From NCBI RefSeq assembly GCF_014207745.1, contig NZ_JACHJB010000001.1:2790001-2854000 (forward strand): DNA of 64,000 nucleotides, read 5' to 3'. Shown piece after piece: positions 34,024-42,832 of the stretch (positions are counted from its first letter, which is position 1; each line of letters begins with the position of its first letter). The DNA comes from Nonomuraea muscovyensis (GTDB lineage Bacteria; Actinomycetota; Actinomycetes; Streptosporangiales; Streptosporangiaceae). The notes under the pieces are model-generated. The model did no database searches. It saw only the letters and a list, made by a program, of their open reading frames with translations, and was not told where the DNA came from. Both the position numbers and the translations under genes were made by a program.

Positions 34024-34074
34024 CGTGCCATTAGCGTGCCATTAAGGGCGGTCAACAGCGGTCAGTCACGGTCA
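34024..34074. repeat. Right arm-type repeats of the AICE
   Basis: CGTGCCATTA at 34024-34033 and 34035-34044, then CGGTCA three times at a 10-bp period (34049, 34059, 34069), ending 55 bp before the att core. Helical phasing suggests cooperative protein binding, by Int, Xis or Pra. Confidence 0.55.
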
Positions 34075-34129
34075 CTCGTGGACCGTCCTCCGCACAGGTC
34101 GAGGCCGTTGTCCCTGAAGATCAGGCCGT

Positions 34130-34173
34130 TTTGCAAGCAGGATGTCAGCGGTTCGAATCCGCTAGGCTCCACC
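34130..34173 (+). repeat. attR core (44 bp)
   Basis: Identical over 44 bp to 19178-19221. It lacks the tRNA 5' half, so it is an integration product and not a gene. Confidence 0.92.
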
Positions 34174-34180
34174 GCAGGTC

Positions 34181-34214
34181 AAAGGCCACTTCCTATGATC
34201 AGGAAGTGGCCTTT
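34181..34214. terminator. Terminator after attR
   Basis: A 13-bp perfect stem AAAGGCCACTTCC / GGAAGTGGCCTTT with an 8-nt loop. It is nearly repeated after the att copy at 50271 and therefore marks the former downstream flank of the tRNA or of an older element. Confidence 0.85.
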
Positions 34215-34343
34215 GCGCTCTCGTACAGCAGCAAAATACAGCTACACGCTCAGTCAAGGTGGCGCAGGGTCGAGCACGTCCACAATCATGCTGTGTGGCG
34301 GTACTCCGGTTATTGGCACTCGGCCTTCCTCAGCGGCGGCGTC

Positions 34344-34802
34344 ATGACGATCCCGTTCATACGGGCTCAGCCTGGCAGTGACTTGGATCATGTCCGTCTC
34401 GATGCCCTGATCATCATGAACCTGGCTCAGCTCTTGACCGTCCCGCTCGGGTTACTGATCGGCATTGTGCTTGTCGCCAGCCGGTGGTGGACGCGCCCTC
34501 CCGGCTACGTCCTGGCTGCGGTCACGATCGTGTTCGGTGTGGTTGTAACGACGCAGGCGTGGGCCATGACGAGCTGGGCCGAAGGCCGACCTTCCGGGAT
34601 CGGCGATCCAGACGGAGAGGTCGTCCTCGGGGCGCTGAACGTTCTCGCGGGCGCGTTCACGATCCTCCTCGGCGTCTCCATCGCCTTGATTCGGTGGTCT
34701 GGTTGGGAGTCGCAGGTGGCTTCGGCGCGTCAGACGTCCTCACGTAGGGCGCGACGGAGCAGGCGTAAGTCATCGGCCCACGTCAGAGGCCATTCCCCAT
34801 GA
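34344..34802 (+). CDS. Membrane protein, accretion zone
   Basis: A 152-aa protein with three hydrophobic segments (LAQLLTVPLGLLIGIVLVA, YVLAAVTIVFGVVVTTQAW, ALNVLAGAFTILLGVSIAL) and a basic Ser/Arg tail. The start ATG is followed by sequence that also occurs, truncated, at 56220-56260, so two copies of this locus existed. No function is assigned. Confidence 0.65.
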   Translation: MTIPFIRAQPGSDLDHVRLDALIIMNLAQLLTVPLGLLIGIVLVASRWWTRPPGYVLAAVTIVFGVVVTTQAWAMTSWAEGRPSGIGDPDGEVVLGALNVLAGAFTILLGVSIALIRWSGWESQVASARQTSSRRARRSRRKSSAHVRGHSP

Positions 34803-34817
34803 TCGAGGAATGGCCTC
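34787..34817. terminator. Terminator of membrane gene
   Basis: GAGGCCATTCC pairs with GGAATGGCCTC around the stop codon of the membrane gene. Confidence 0.75.
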
Positions 34818-35810
34818 ATTCACCTTCGTCGGCGCATGCGCTACGAGTCCAGATGGTCACCGAGCTTCTTGAGCGCTCGGCGCGACTCTTCGGACGAGGC
34901 TTCGCCTGTGCGAAGCCCGCCTCCTCACCCCCAGCGAGGCGGCTGCCCTCCTTTCCCAGCCGGTTCCCGACATCCCCGCACCCATCAGAAACCAACTGTG
35001 ATCCACACGCCACGCACGGTCTGCCCGGGGCACGTGCCCCGGAGGAATTGTCGCTAGGGCCGCACATGCAGCCGGAAACCCGTGCAGTCTGCGGGCTCCA
35101 GCCCCTCCTTCAGATGCAGCGACGGGATTTCGTAGTCGCCGAAGTTCTGCCGCCGGAACGCGATCGGCTCGGTCGACTCCAAGGTCAGCAGCCGCTGCTC
35201 CCAGGCCTTGGCGATGTCCGGGAAGTCTTCGTCGGTGGTCCGGTCTGTGCCGTACAGCACGAACGGCGGCAGCACCTCGATCCCCGGGTAGTACAGGATC
35301 CCGTGCTGGATCGGGAACAGCAGGTCGTCGATCGGACCGTTGATCCCGCGCTCGGCGTAGTGCGACTCCGGGCCGCCGGCGGTCACTGACAGCAGTGCCC
35401 GCCTCCCCGCGAGGGTGCCCTCGCCGAAGCGCTCCCCGTACTTGATGTCACTGTGCTCGCCGACGCCGTACGCGAAGTGGTAGGTGAAGACCCGGTCGAC
35501 CCAGCCCTTGAGGATCGCCGGCATCGTGTACCACCACAGAGGGAACTGGAAGATGATCATGTCAGCCCACAACAGCTTCTCCTGCTCGGCCAGGACGTCC
35601 GGAGTGAGGGCGCCGGTGTCGAAGGCCCGCCCCGAGTCCGCGGCGACTTTCAGCGGGCTCGAAGCGGACGGGCCGAAGTCCTCGGCGTCCACGGCCGCCT
35701 TCCAGCGCATCGCGTACAGATCGCTGACCCGCACCTCGTGCCCCGCCTTCTCCAGCGTGGCCACCGCCAGGTCCTTCAGCGAGCCGTTGAGCGACCTCGG
35801 CTCCGGGTGG

Positions 35811-37355
35811 CAACACCGTTGCGTTTACCGGCGCCGACGGGATGCAAGTCCATGGTCCATGATCTGGATCTGGACTTCGAGGGTGTAGGTCTGTGCTTGC
35901 TGGGGGTGCTTTCCCGCGTTCGGTCCGTACTTGCTGGTCGGGTTCTTGCGGCTGCGGGCCTTGACACGCTGGCGGCGTTCGGCGGGCAACAGGTCGTTCA
36001 GGACGGCTCGGCCGATCGCGCCCACGAGAGCCACCGGCTCCGGCGGGAGGATGCCGGTGGCGGTGGTGACCTGGTCTCGGGCCGTCTGGAGGAGGATGGT
36101 GAAGCTGATCCGCTCCATGACCAGACCCGGCCGGGAGGCCGCCGCGTCGGCGGCGGTGCGAATGAGGGCCTGGTAAACCGTCAGTAGCGCGTAAACCTCC
36201 TGGTCCAGGCCCGCAACGCTGCGCGAGCGCAGGACGCGGCCGTCGAGCATGGCCACCTTGATCGAGAAGTAGGTGGTCTCCACTTGCCACCTGCGGTGAT
36301 AGAGGGCGACCAGTTCACCGGCGGGGTAGCGCTCGTGATCGACCAGGCTGGTGACCAGGCGCCACGGCTCACGCCGCGTGGTGCCGTCGGCGAGGGTGAC
36401 AGTGATCCACGCCTCGATAACGCGGACGGGCAGCGCCCGGTAGCCCTCGCTGGCCCGGTAGACGCCGCACAGGCGGGCCAGGTAGGAGCCGTCGGGCAGG
36501 CGGCGCTGGATGGCCGGGCGGCGCCGGGCGGAGGAGCGCACCAGGAACTGCGCGCCTGTCGCGCCTACCTGGCGCAGGAACTCCACCGCGTCGAAACCGG
36601 CGTCCGCCAACAGCAGCATCGAGCGGTCCAAGCAGCCCAGCAAGCGCTGTGCGTAGGGTACTTCGCCTTGGTTCTCGGGGCCGAAACAGGCCGCGAGCAC
36701 GGCCCGGGTCCCACACTCGACCACGACCAGCAGGCGCACCAGCGGGTAGCCGAACTCCAGCACGTCCCCGGATCGCTTCGGGTAGCGCCAGGTGACCTGT
36801 TCGTCGTCGGGGGCGTGCAGGTGGGTGCCGTCCAGCGCCACCGTGCGCAGTCCCCGGTAGAACGAGCCTGCCTGGCTAGGGCCGGCTACCGGCCCGGCGA
36901 GGATCTCGAACAGGCGGCGCAGCGGGGCCGCGCCGACCCGGCGTCGCGCTCGCGCGAGCGAGGAGGCGGCCGGGCACACCGGCGCGAGCTGGCCCAGAGC
37001 GGCGGTGAGCTTGCCCCAGGTCGCCCGGTAGGAGCAGTGTCCGAACAGGGCCAGGGCGAGGGTGAAGTAGACCACCACCCGGGCGGGCAGCAGCCGTAAC
37101 CGCTTCTCCCGTGCCCCGGTCTCCTCCAGCACCGCATCCACCAGCGTGAAGTCGACGATCTGGGTCAGCTCGCCCAGATGTCCGGGCGCGTGGACGCCCG
37201 CGGCTGTCTCGATCGTGCGGGTGATGGCAGACTTCTCCTGCAACGGGACCCCTGGTTCTTGATCATCTTGCTCGACACAAGTGATCTACCAGAGGTCCCG
37301 TTCGTCGTGATCACCGGCTTGACGAACCGTCGGCCGAACAAACGCAACGGTGTTG
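35811..37355 (-). mobile_element. IS4-family insertion sequence (1545 bp)
   Basis: Terminal inverted repeats CAACACCGTTGCGTTT at 35811-35826 and 37340-37355 match over 16 bp. A 10-bp target duplication CTCCGGGTGG flanks the element at 35801-35810 and 37356-37365. It carries one transposase gene. Length, duplication size and transposase fit the IS4 family. Confidence 0.95.
35825..37243 (-). CDS. IS4-family DDE transposase
   Basis: A 472-aa transposase. Catalytic Asp in ALDGTH, second Asp in LLADAGFD, and the IS4 signature Y-x2-R-x3-E-x6-K as YHRRWQVETTYFSIK. An N-terminal helix-turn-helix region precedes it. The stop lies in the left inverted repeat. All motifs are intact, so the element may still move. 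Confidence 0.95.
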   Translation of the reverse strand: MQEKSAITRTIETAAGVHAPGHLGELTQIVDFTLVDAVLEETGAREKRLRLLPARVVVYFTLALALFGHCSYRATWGKLTAALGQLAPVCPAASSLARARRRVGAAPLRRLFEILAGPVAGPSQAGSFYRGLRTVALDGTHLHAPDDEQVTWRYPKRSGDVLEFGYPLVRLLVVVECGTRAVLAACFGPENQGEVPYAQRLLGCLDRSMLLLADAGFDAVEFLRQVGATGAQFLVRSSARRRPAIQRRLPDGSYLARLCGVYRASEGYRALPVRVIEAWITVTLADGTTRREPWRLVTSLVDHERYPAGELVALYHRRWQVETTYFSIKVAMLDGRVLRSRSVAGLDQEVYALLTVYQALIRTAADAAASRPGLVMERISFTILLQTARDQVTTATGILPPEPVALVGAIGRAVLNDLLPAERRQRVKARSRKNPTSKYGPNAGKHPQQAQTYTLEVQIQIMDHGLASRRRR

Positions 37356-37526
37356 CTCCGGGTGGGCATAGACGATCAGCGTCTTCATGTGAACTCCTCG
37401 AGATCGGGTGCCTCCGATCCTTCACGGCCGAGCCGCCGCCATTCAGGGGCGCCACCTCCGTCGGACCCGGCTTCCTGGTAACGGCAGTGCCACCTTCCTC
37501 GCCGTCGCCCGCGAGATACTTGACCG

Positions 37527-38372
37527 ATGGACGATCTCGCGGGCTTCCTGCGCACCCGCCGCTCCCGGGTCGACCCGGCCGCAGTGGGCATTCCGATCGA
37601 CAACCGCCGACGGGTCCAAGGGCTGCGCCGCGAAGAGGTCGCGCACCTGTCCGGGATGAGCGTCGACTACTACGTACGCCTCGAGCAGGGCCGCGCCACG
37701 CAACCCTCGGAGCAGGTACTTGACGCACTCGCCCGGGTCCTCGGGCTCGACGACACCGAACGCGGGCACCTGTACCGGCTGGCCCGGCAGCGGCGCCGGA
37801 AGGCGAAGTCGCCCACCGGGCTGCTGCGCCCGGAACTCCTGCGGGTCCTGGGCCTGATCACCGACTCTCCCGCGCTCATCGTCGACCACCGCCTCGACGC
37901 CGCCGCCGGCAACCGCCTCGCCGAACTGCTGTACGGCCGCCCCATGAAAGGGCTGAACACGGCCAGGCACATCTTCCTGGAGGAGACCGGGCGCGGCCTG
38001 TATGCCGACTGGGACCAGTGCACCCGCGACGTGGTCGGCCACCTGCGCCTGGCGGCCGGCAAGTATCCCGAGGATCCGCGCCTGGCTTCGTTGATTGGGG
38101 AGCTGGCGATGGGCAGCGAGCGCTTCCGGCGCCTCTGGGCCCGCGCGGACGTACGCGCACGGACCCACGGACGCAAGGCCTACCGACACCCCCTGGTCGG
38201 GGAGCTGGAACTGCATCAGGAGAACTTCCCGCTGCCGGATGAATCCGGCCTGGAGCTGCTGGTGCTCTCTGCGGCCCCCGGCAGCCCCACCGCGGACGCC
38301 CTGCGGCTCCTGGCCAGCCTGCACGCTGATAGTAGCGCGTGTCCCATCGCCCAACCGCAGCCGAGCAGGTAA
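37527..38372 (+). CDS. XRE regulator, MmyB-like
   Basis: A 281-aa protein with an N-terminal XRE helix-turn-helix (RVQGLRREEVAHLSGMSVDYYVRLEQG) and a C-terminal MmyB-type ligand-binding domain (VVGHLRLAAGKYPEDPRL, HPLVGELELHQENFPLPDE). The family senses small hydrophobic ligands and often controls a divergent oxidoreductase gene, here the interrupted one. Loss of the target may leave this regulator without a job. Confidence 0.9.
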   Translation: MDDLAGFLRTRRSRVDPAAVGIPIDNRRRVQGLRREEVAHLSGMSVDYYVRLEQGRATQPSEQVLDALARVLGLDDTERGHLYRLARQRRRKAKSPTGLLRPELLRVLGLITDSPALIVDHRLDAAAGNRLAELLYGRPMKGLNTARHIFLEETGRGLYADWDQCTRDVVGHLRLAAGKYPEDPRLASLIGELAMGSERFRRLWARADVRARTHGRKAYRHPLVGELELHQENFPLPDESGLELLVLSAAPGSPTADALRLLASLHADSSACPIAQPQPSR

Positions 38373-38540
38373 CACGACAACTACCGGCCATGGCGTGGGT
38401 CGGGCCGGTCCCGGACGGCGGCGGGACACCGGACCGGACGCCGCACGCCTGCTGCGCCGTCCGGACCGAACGCACCGACCATGGTTGCCGCGCCGCCGCA
38501 CAGACGAAGCTCTCACGATCGTCACGGCATGGCTGGCCCG

Positions 38541-38664
38541 CGTGCCATTAGCGTGCCAATAAGGGCGGTCAGCAGCGGTCAGTCACGGTCACTCGCGGAC
38601 CGTCCTTCGCGCAGGTGGAAGCCGTTGCCCGTGAAGATCCGGCCGTTTTTTGCAAGCAGGATGT
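38541..38664. repeat. att scar with arm repeats and half a core
   Basis: CGTGCCATTA at 38541-38550 and a one-mismatch second copy, then CGGTCA repeats, then only the first 16 bp of the att core (TTTGCAAGCAGGATGT, 38649-38664) before sequence changes to an integrase fragment. A deletion has fused the core to the inside of an old int gene. Confidence 0.75.
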
Positions 38665-38895
38665 TGTGGACGTCGAGAGCCACAGGCAAGGATGCGCAGG
38701 TCTTGCGGGTTGCGTGGACGTGGACCTTGCTAACGCCGGCCTTGTCGCAGGCGCCTGCGAAGCTGCGGCGGAAGTTGGACTGCTCCACCGGTCGGCCGCT
38801 GGCGGTGGTGAAGACGAGGCCGGTCTCGTGCCAGTTCTCGCCTGCTGCTTCTCGGGCGGCGTCGCGTGCCGTCGCAGCCGACGATGAGAGGCAGT
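38665..38895 (-). pseudogene. Tyrosine integrase fragment
   Basis: Minus-strand sequence encoding GLVFTTASGRPVEQSNFRRSF, then HATRKTCASLPVALDVH. This is the middle of an actinomycete integrase catalytic domain, unlike the intact int at 19279 (different subfamily). No start, and no Tyr nucleophile, remains. Confidence 0.75.
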
Positions 38896-39017
38896 GATCC
38901 GCCCGGGCCACCGCAACGGCCACTGCACCACCGCCGTCAAGACCACCACCGGGCCGGTCACCATCGGGTGCCACCGGAATACGGCAGAAACGGGCCGCGG
39001 GACGGCAGAGCCGCTGC

Positions 39018-39587
39018 TCAGCGCTGGGCCAGCGCCTCGTAGGCAGTGGAGCGGCCGATCTTGAGGGTGCGGGCGGCCTCGGTGACCGAGACGCCGTCGT
39101 CGACCAGGCGGCGCAGTGTGGCCAGTTCGGCGGGGCCGATAGCGCGGGGCCGGCCGGTCTTCTTCTTGCCGGGCAGCATGGCACCGGTGGCCTCGCGGCG
39201 CTTGGCGGTGGCGATCCCCTCGGCCTGGCGCTCGGCGCGCAGCTCCAGCTCGCACTCCGCGGCAGCGGCCAGGACCGCGAACATGAACCGGCCCTCCTTG
39301 GTGCCCGGATCGAAGTTCTCCGTCAGCGACACCACCGTGATGCCGCGGTCGGGGAGATCATTGACCGTGGTCAGCACGTGCCCCGCCGAGCGGCCCCACC
39401 GGTCGGACTTCCAGAACTTCAGGGCGTCGCCGCCTGCGGCAGCGCCAGGAGCGCCTCCCACTCCGGCCGCGCGACACCGCGCTTGCTCGACTCCTTCTCC
39501 ATGACCGACTCGTCGTAGCCGCTGGCCGCCAGGGCATCAAGCTGAAGCTGCGGGTTCTGGTCACGCGTCGAGACTCGTGCGTATGCC
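39018..39587 (-). pseudogene. Serine recombinase (resolvase/invertase), frameshifted
   Basis: The 5' part encodes AYARVSTRDQNPQLQLDAL and MEKESSKRGVARPEWEALL. A frameshift near 39435 leads to GDALKFWKSDRWGRSAGHVL and a C-terminal HTH (ATLRRLVDDGVSVTEAARTL). The catalytic Ser of YARVST is kept, but the N-terminal Met and the reading frame are lost. Confidence 0.82.
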
Positions 39588-39717
39588 TAGACGGTCATCA
39601 GCCACCCTCTCGGCGATGTCCAGAAACGTCCACTTTTCCAGACGATACGGCAGTCGTGATGCGTCGATCGGGCAGACGGTCCCTGCCATGCCGCCTGCCC
39701 GAGCCTCGTCGCGCCGT

Positions 39718-40716
39718 CTACTCCACGATCGGCGCGCCGTCGGCGACGCTCACCTTCAACTGCGCGCTCGACGACACCACGCTTCCCACCGGAGCATTGG
39801 CCAGCTTCGCATCCACGACCACCCCCCGGCGGCCGAGATAGTCATACGTCTTCCGGTCGAAGATGTACTCCTCCCTGACCCCCATGGGCGACACCATCGC
39901 CGCCGCGATGCCCGTACGCCCCGCGGCGTCCTGCGCCTCCTTCACCGTCACCACCCCGGGAATCGTGGCCGCCGCGCGGAAGAGCGCGGCCCGCTGCGCG
40001 GCGGGCAGATAGGACTCCTGGAGCAGCCCGCCGACCCTGCCCCACGCCTCGTAGTCCTGCAACCCGTCGAAGGGCACCTGCGTGTAGAGGTGCCTGCGCA
40101 TGCCCTCGGTATCGGTCGGCAGCTTGCTGACGTAGGCGTAGTCGTTGCGCATGAACTCGGGGCGATCGTCGAAGTCAGCGGCCCGTTCAGGACGACTGGG
40201 CTTGCCCACCTGCTCCTGCTCCCACTGTGCCAGCGGCGGGAGCATGTGCCCCGGATACGGCAGAGGCGCCAAGATCTCATTCTGCAGGAACGCCTTAACC
40301 GAACTGCCCTCGACCGGCTGCCAGAACGTGCGCCTGGCACGCGACAGCCAGATCTGCCCTTCCCCTTCGGCCGAGTTCATGGTCTCCGACTGGTAGACGA
40401 GGAACTGGCCGGGCCTGGGATGCAGCTCCGGGCGGCTGCCGGCGTGCTCGGCCGCCCGCGTCAGCACCTCCACGGCCGCGACCGTGCGGATCAGCGGCGG
40501 GGGCGGCGTCGGGGCGGGCTGGTTCTGGACAAGGAACACCGCCACTCCCACCGCGGCCGCCAGACCTCCTGCCAATGCGGCGCGCAGTCCGAGGCGGCGA
40601 AAATTGGGGCGCGCCGGCGCCGACATGCCGGCCATCAGGCGTTCCGCCTCGGCCCGCAGGTCCTCCTGCACAGGGACCTCGGAGCGGAAGTTGTTGAGCT
40701 GGGCCAGGTCATCCAT
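39718..40716 (-). CDS. CU044_5270 family protein
   Basis: A 332-aa protein with one membrane helix at about 45-64 after a 40-residue cytoplasmic start, and a large extracytoplasmic C-terminal domain. The layout and the position behind an ECF sigma gene match the CU044_5270 family, which is thought to act like an anti-sigma or sensor protein. GAGGAGGTTCGCC precedes the ATG. It overlaps the sigma gene by 8 bp. Confidence 0.82.
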   Translation of the reverse strand: MDDLAQLNNFRSEVPVQEDLRAEAERLMAGMSAPARPNFRRLGLRAALAGGLAAAVGVAVFLVQNQPAPTPPPPLIRTVAAVEVLTRAAEHAGSRPELHPRPGQFLVYQSETMNSAEGEGQIWLSRARRTFWQPVEGSSVKAFLQNEILAPLPYPGHMLPPLAQWEQEQVGKPSRPERAADFDDRPEFMRNDYAYVSKLPTDTEGMRRHLYTQVPFDGLQDYEAWGRVGGLLQESYLPAAQRAALFRAAATIPGVVTVKEAQDAAGRTGIAAAMVSPMGVREEYIFDRKTYDYLGRRGVVVDAKLANAPVGSVVSSSAQLKVSVADGAPIVE

Positions 40717-41299
40717 GGCGAACCTCCTCGATGACGAGTGCTGTGGGGTCGGTCCCGCCCAGTTCCTCGCGGATCTTGGTACGGGCGCGGTTGATGCGTG
40801 AGCGGACCGTTCCGACGCGGATGCCGAGCGCCTCGGCGGCTTCGGCGTAACTCAGGCCGCCCCAGGTCACCAGGAGCAGCACGTCGCGATGCCCAGCGGG
40901 CAGCGCGACAAGCGCGGCGGCCAGGCGCTGTTGTACGGCCTGGGCGCTCAGCCGCTCGTCGCTGCGCGGGGTGAAGGGTTCGGTGACCGGGTCCACACCG
41001 GTGCGGACCAGGAGGTTCAGCTGTCTGGCCTCGGTGCGCTTGTGGCGGCCGATGAGGTTGGTGGCGATGCCGTACAGCCAGGGCAGGGCGTTGTGCCTGG
41101 CCAGGTCATATCGGCCGCGCTGGTGGAAGGCGGCGAGAAAGGTTTCCGCCACCACGTCCTCGGCGACGTCGAGGCCGAGGCGGCGGATGACGAATCTCTT
41201 GATCTCGGCCGCGTGCCTGCGGAAGATCTCTCCGAACACCTCGGGCTCCTGCCGGGACCGCGCGATGACGGCGGAATCGGCGGGGCTAGTTTCTGACAT
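40709..41299 (-). CDS. ECF RNA polymerase sigma factor
   Basis: A 196-aa sigma factor. Region 2 is present (FGEIFRRHAAEIKRFVIRRLG, DVVAETFLAAF) and region 4 (LALPAGHRDVLLLVTWGGLSYAEAAEALGI then VGTVRSRINRARTKI). Coupled to the CU044_5270-type protein, it should control a small envelope-stress or signalling regulon. No promoter with a distinctive ECF consensus was identified upstream. Confidence 0.92.
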   Translation of the reverse strand: MSETSPADSAVIARSRQEPEVFGEIFRRHAAEIKRFVIRRLGLDVAEDVVAETFLAAFHQRGRYDLARHNALPWLYGIATNLIGRHKRTEARQLNLLVRTGVDPVTEPFTPRSDERLSAQAVQQRLAAALVALPAGHRDVLLLVTWGGLSYAEAAEALGIRVGTVRSRINRARTKIREELGGTDPTALVIEEVRHG

Positions 41300-41370
41300 G
41301 CTCTGGCCTCTCGGCTCACGGATGGAACACCCCTACTTGCCCGCCCGCAGCCGACCGGTTCCCGCCATCA

Positions 41371-41690
41371 GGTCCAGACCTGGCCCAAGAGAATGTCGGA
41401 GACCTTGACGCCCAGCGTAGCCAGCTCGTCCCCGATCCGATCGACGGGCGGCAAGTCCGTGGCCTCGCGCCGTGCGTCTGCTGGTCAAGCAGCTCGGCGG
41501 CCCAGGAGGAAACACTCGGGGACTTGCCGATTTCGATGGACAGGTCGAGGCCGAGCACGTGGTTCAGGTACGGGAACGACTCGAACTTGGCGTCGGCGAG
41601 ACCTTGGGGCCCGCGTCCAGCTGCCGAAGGATCCGCAACGCCGCGGGGGGTGTCGAGGTCGTCGTCGAAGGAGTCCTGGATGCAACGATC
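41371..41690 (-). pseudogene. CysS-like (cysteinyl-tRNA synthetase) C-terminal fragment
   Basis: Across two frames the minus strand encodes FDDDLDTP, AALRILRQLDAGPKVSP, AKFESFPYLNHVLGLDLSIEIGKSP and DRIGDELATLGVKVSDILLGQVW, the C-terminal order of a cysteinyl-tRNA synthetase-like protein. At least two frameshifts and the loss of the catalytic domain make it a relic. Confidence 0.68.
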
Positions 41691-41854
41691 CGCCACCACA
41701 AGAAGAGGACTCAACCTTGGGAAGCCGCGTACACAGTTCCGCGATCGATCTCGGGCGCGTCCGAGAAGGTGTACCTTTCTGGACACTCCAGCGACCAGGC
41801 ACGATGCCGTCCAGAAACCCCTATCCCGAAAGTCGGCCACCACCGCCGTTCCCG

Positions 41855-42469
41855 TCACGGGGCAAACAGGACGCGGGACTCAAGATCCCACACTCCACAG
41901 GGTATGAAGTGGCTGAACAGGGCAACGTAGGTGTTCGAGATGTGCCGGTACGCGAGACCTCCGTAGCCTCCGTAGCGGATGTGGGACTCAGCGAGCAGGT
42001 TGTTCTCCCACGTCTCGACTTGGGAGCCGTCCGCGGCCACAGCCTTGCCGTCACCCCACACCGAGGCGATGTCGAGCTGGTTGAACGCGTTGATCACCGT
42101 GGTGGAGGCTTTGGCGATCTTCTCGCTGGTGGCGTGCTCGTGCGCGGCCAAAGCGAGCTCGGCGGCGCTGGCCTTGCCCCGCATGTGCGCGGCGACCTGG
42201 GCCGGGCCAAGCAGAGTGCCGTGGGTGAACACCGTGAGCACATACCGGCCGAGCGCTTCCTCGATCTTCGGGTCGGAGCCGGAGGCAGGCCCGAAGTGAT
42301 GGTGCCATCCCAGCTGGTAGGCAATGCGCAAGCGGGACCTGCGCCGGTTGCGTGACACCCTGACGGCGATGGGTTGACGTTCCGCCTCGCGGCGGGTGGG
42401 CAACGTGGTGGGGCTGGGGAAGGCGGACTGCGCCTTGGCCTGGTCCAGGCGGGTGCTGTAGACGTTCAC
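41855..42469 (-). pseudogene. Tn3-family transposase C-terminal fragment
   Basis: About 200 codons encode LGWHHHFGPASGSDPKIEEAL, VFTHGTLLGPAQVA, INAFNQLDIASVWGDGKAVAADG, WENNLLAESHIRYGGYGGLAY and ISNTYVALFSHFIPCGVW, characteristic of Tn3 transposases. The N-terminal half is missing and the frame is fused upstream to a monooxygenase fragment. Confidence 0.88.
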
Positions 42470-42700
42470 CACCAGGTCGACACGCCGAGGGGCCGCACGC
42501 TCGAAGGTGACGGCGATGCCATCGGCGTCCTCGACCAGGCTGGTGATCGAGTCGCCGAACACGTACTCCACCTCGCCCTTGGTGGCCTCGTACAGCAGGC
42601 GGGCCAGGTCGCCGCGCATCACCTCGTCGTCACCGGCGGCGCGCATCCCGATCAGGTCGGGACCGAGGAAGCGCCCGTCCGTCACCATGGCCATCCACAT
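42470..42700 (-). pseudogene. FAD-dependent monooxygenase fragment fused to Tn3 relic
   Basis: About 77 codons (FLGPDLIGMRAAGDDEVMRGDLARLL, VTFERAAPRRVDLVV) match the middle of a PHBH-type FAD monooxygenase. The reading frame continues without a stop into the Tn3 fragment, so a chimeric 281-aa ORF exists. Confidence 0.65.
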
Positions 42701-42832
42701 GCACCAGGGAAGGGACTGACACTCCTCAGATGTCTGGTTCGTGACGACGTCATGCCTGGTCGATGATCGCGTCTCTGGTTGGCGGGGCCGCTGACCAGCA
42801 GGGTTGTACTCAGTCGATGTGAAGGAGTCGTC

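Larger units (their letters stand above)
19222..34173. mobile_element. AICE (pSAM2-type integrative conjugative element), about 15 kb
   Basis: A complete actinomycete integrative and conjugative element: tyrosine integrase next to the tRNA, excisionase, HUH replication initiator, FtsK-type double-strand DNA translocase and Pra activator, bounded by the perfect 44-bp att repeat. The whole backbone from 27527 down to 19279 reads on the minus strand as a nearly gapless series of overlapping genes. The regulation module (HTH, PP2C, GHKL) and the STAND/two-TM cargo differ from pSAM2. The GC of 28600-33000 is clearly lower than the backbone. Confidence 0.9.
35054..37388 (-). pseudogene. NAD(P)H-dependent oxidoreductase, interrupted by IS4-type element
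   Basis: A flavodoxin-fold quinone reductase type enzyme (LWWYTMPAILKGWVDRVF, TAGGPE). The N-terminus MKTLIVYAHPE lies at 37388-37356 and the rest from 35810 down, split by the IS. Removing the IS and one copy of the 10-bp duplication gives exactly 260 codons in frame, with the family motif HPEPRSLNGSL restored across the joint. The break is thus recent and clean. The divergent XRE gene at 37527 is the usual neighbour of such enzymes and probably its regulator. Confidence 0.93.

Noticed and set aside
34130..34173. Possible second tRNA-Ala gene
   Set aside because: Only the 3' 44 bp are present; acceptor 5' strand, D-arm and part of the anticodon stem are missing. The same holds for the copies at 50271 and 51640.
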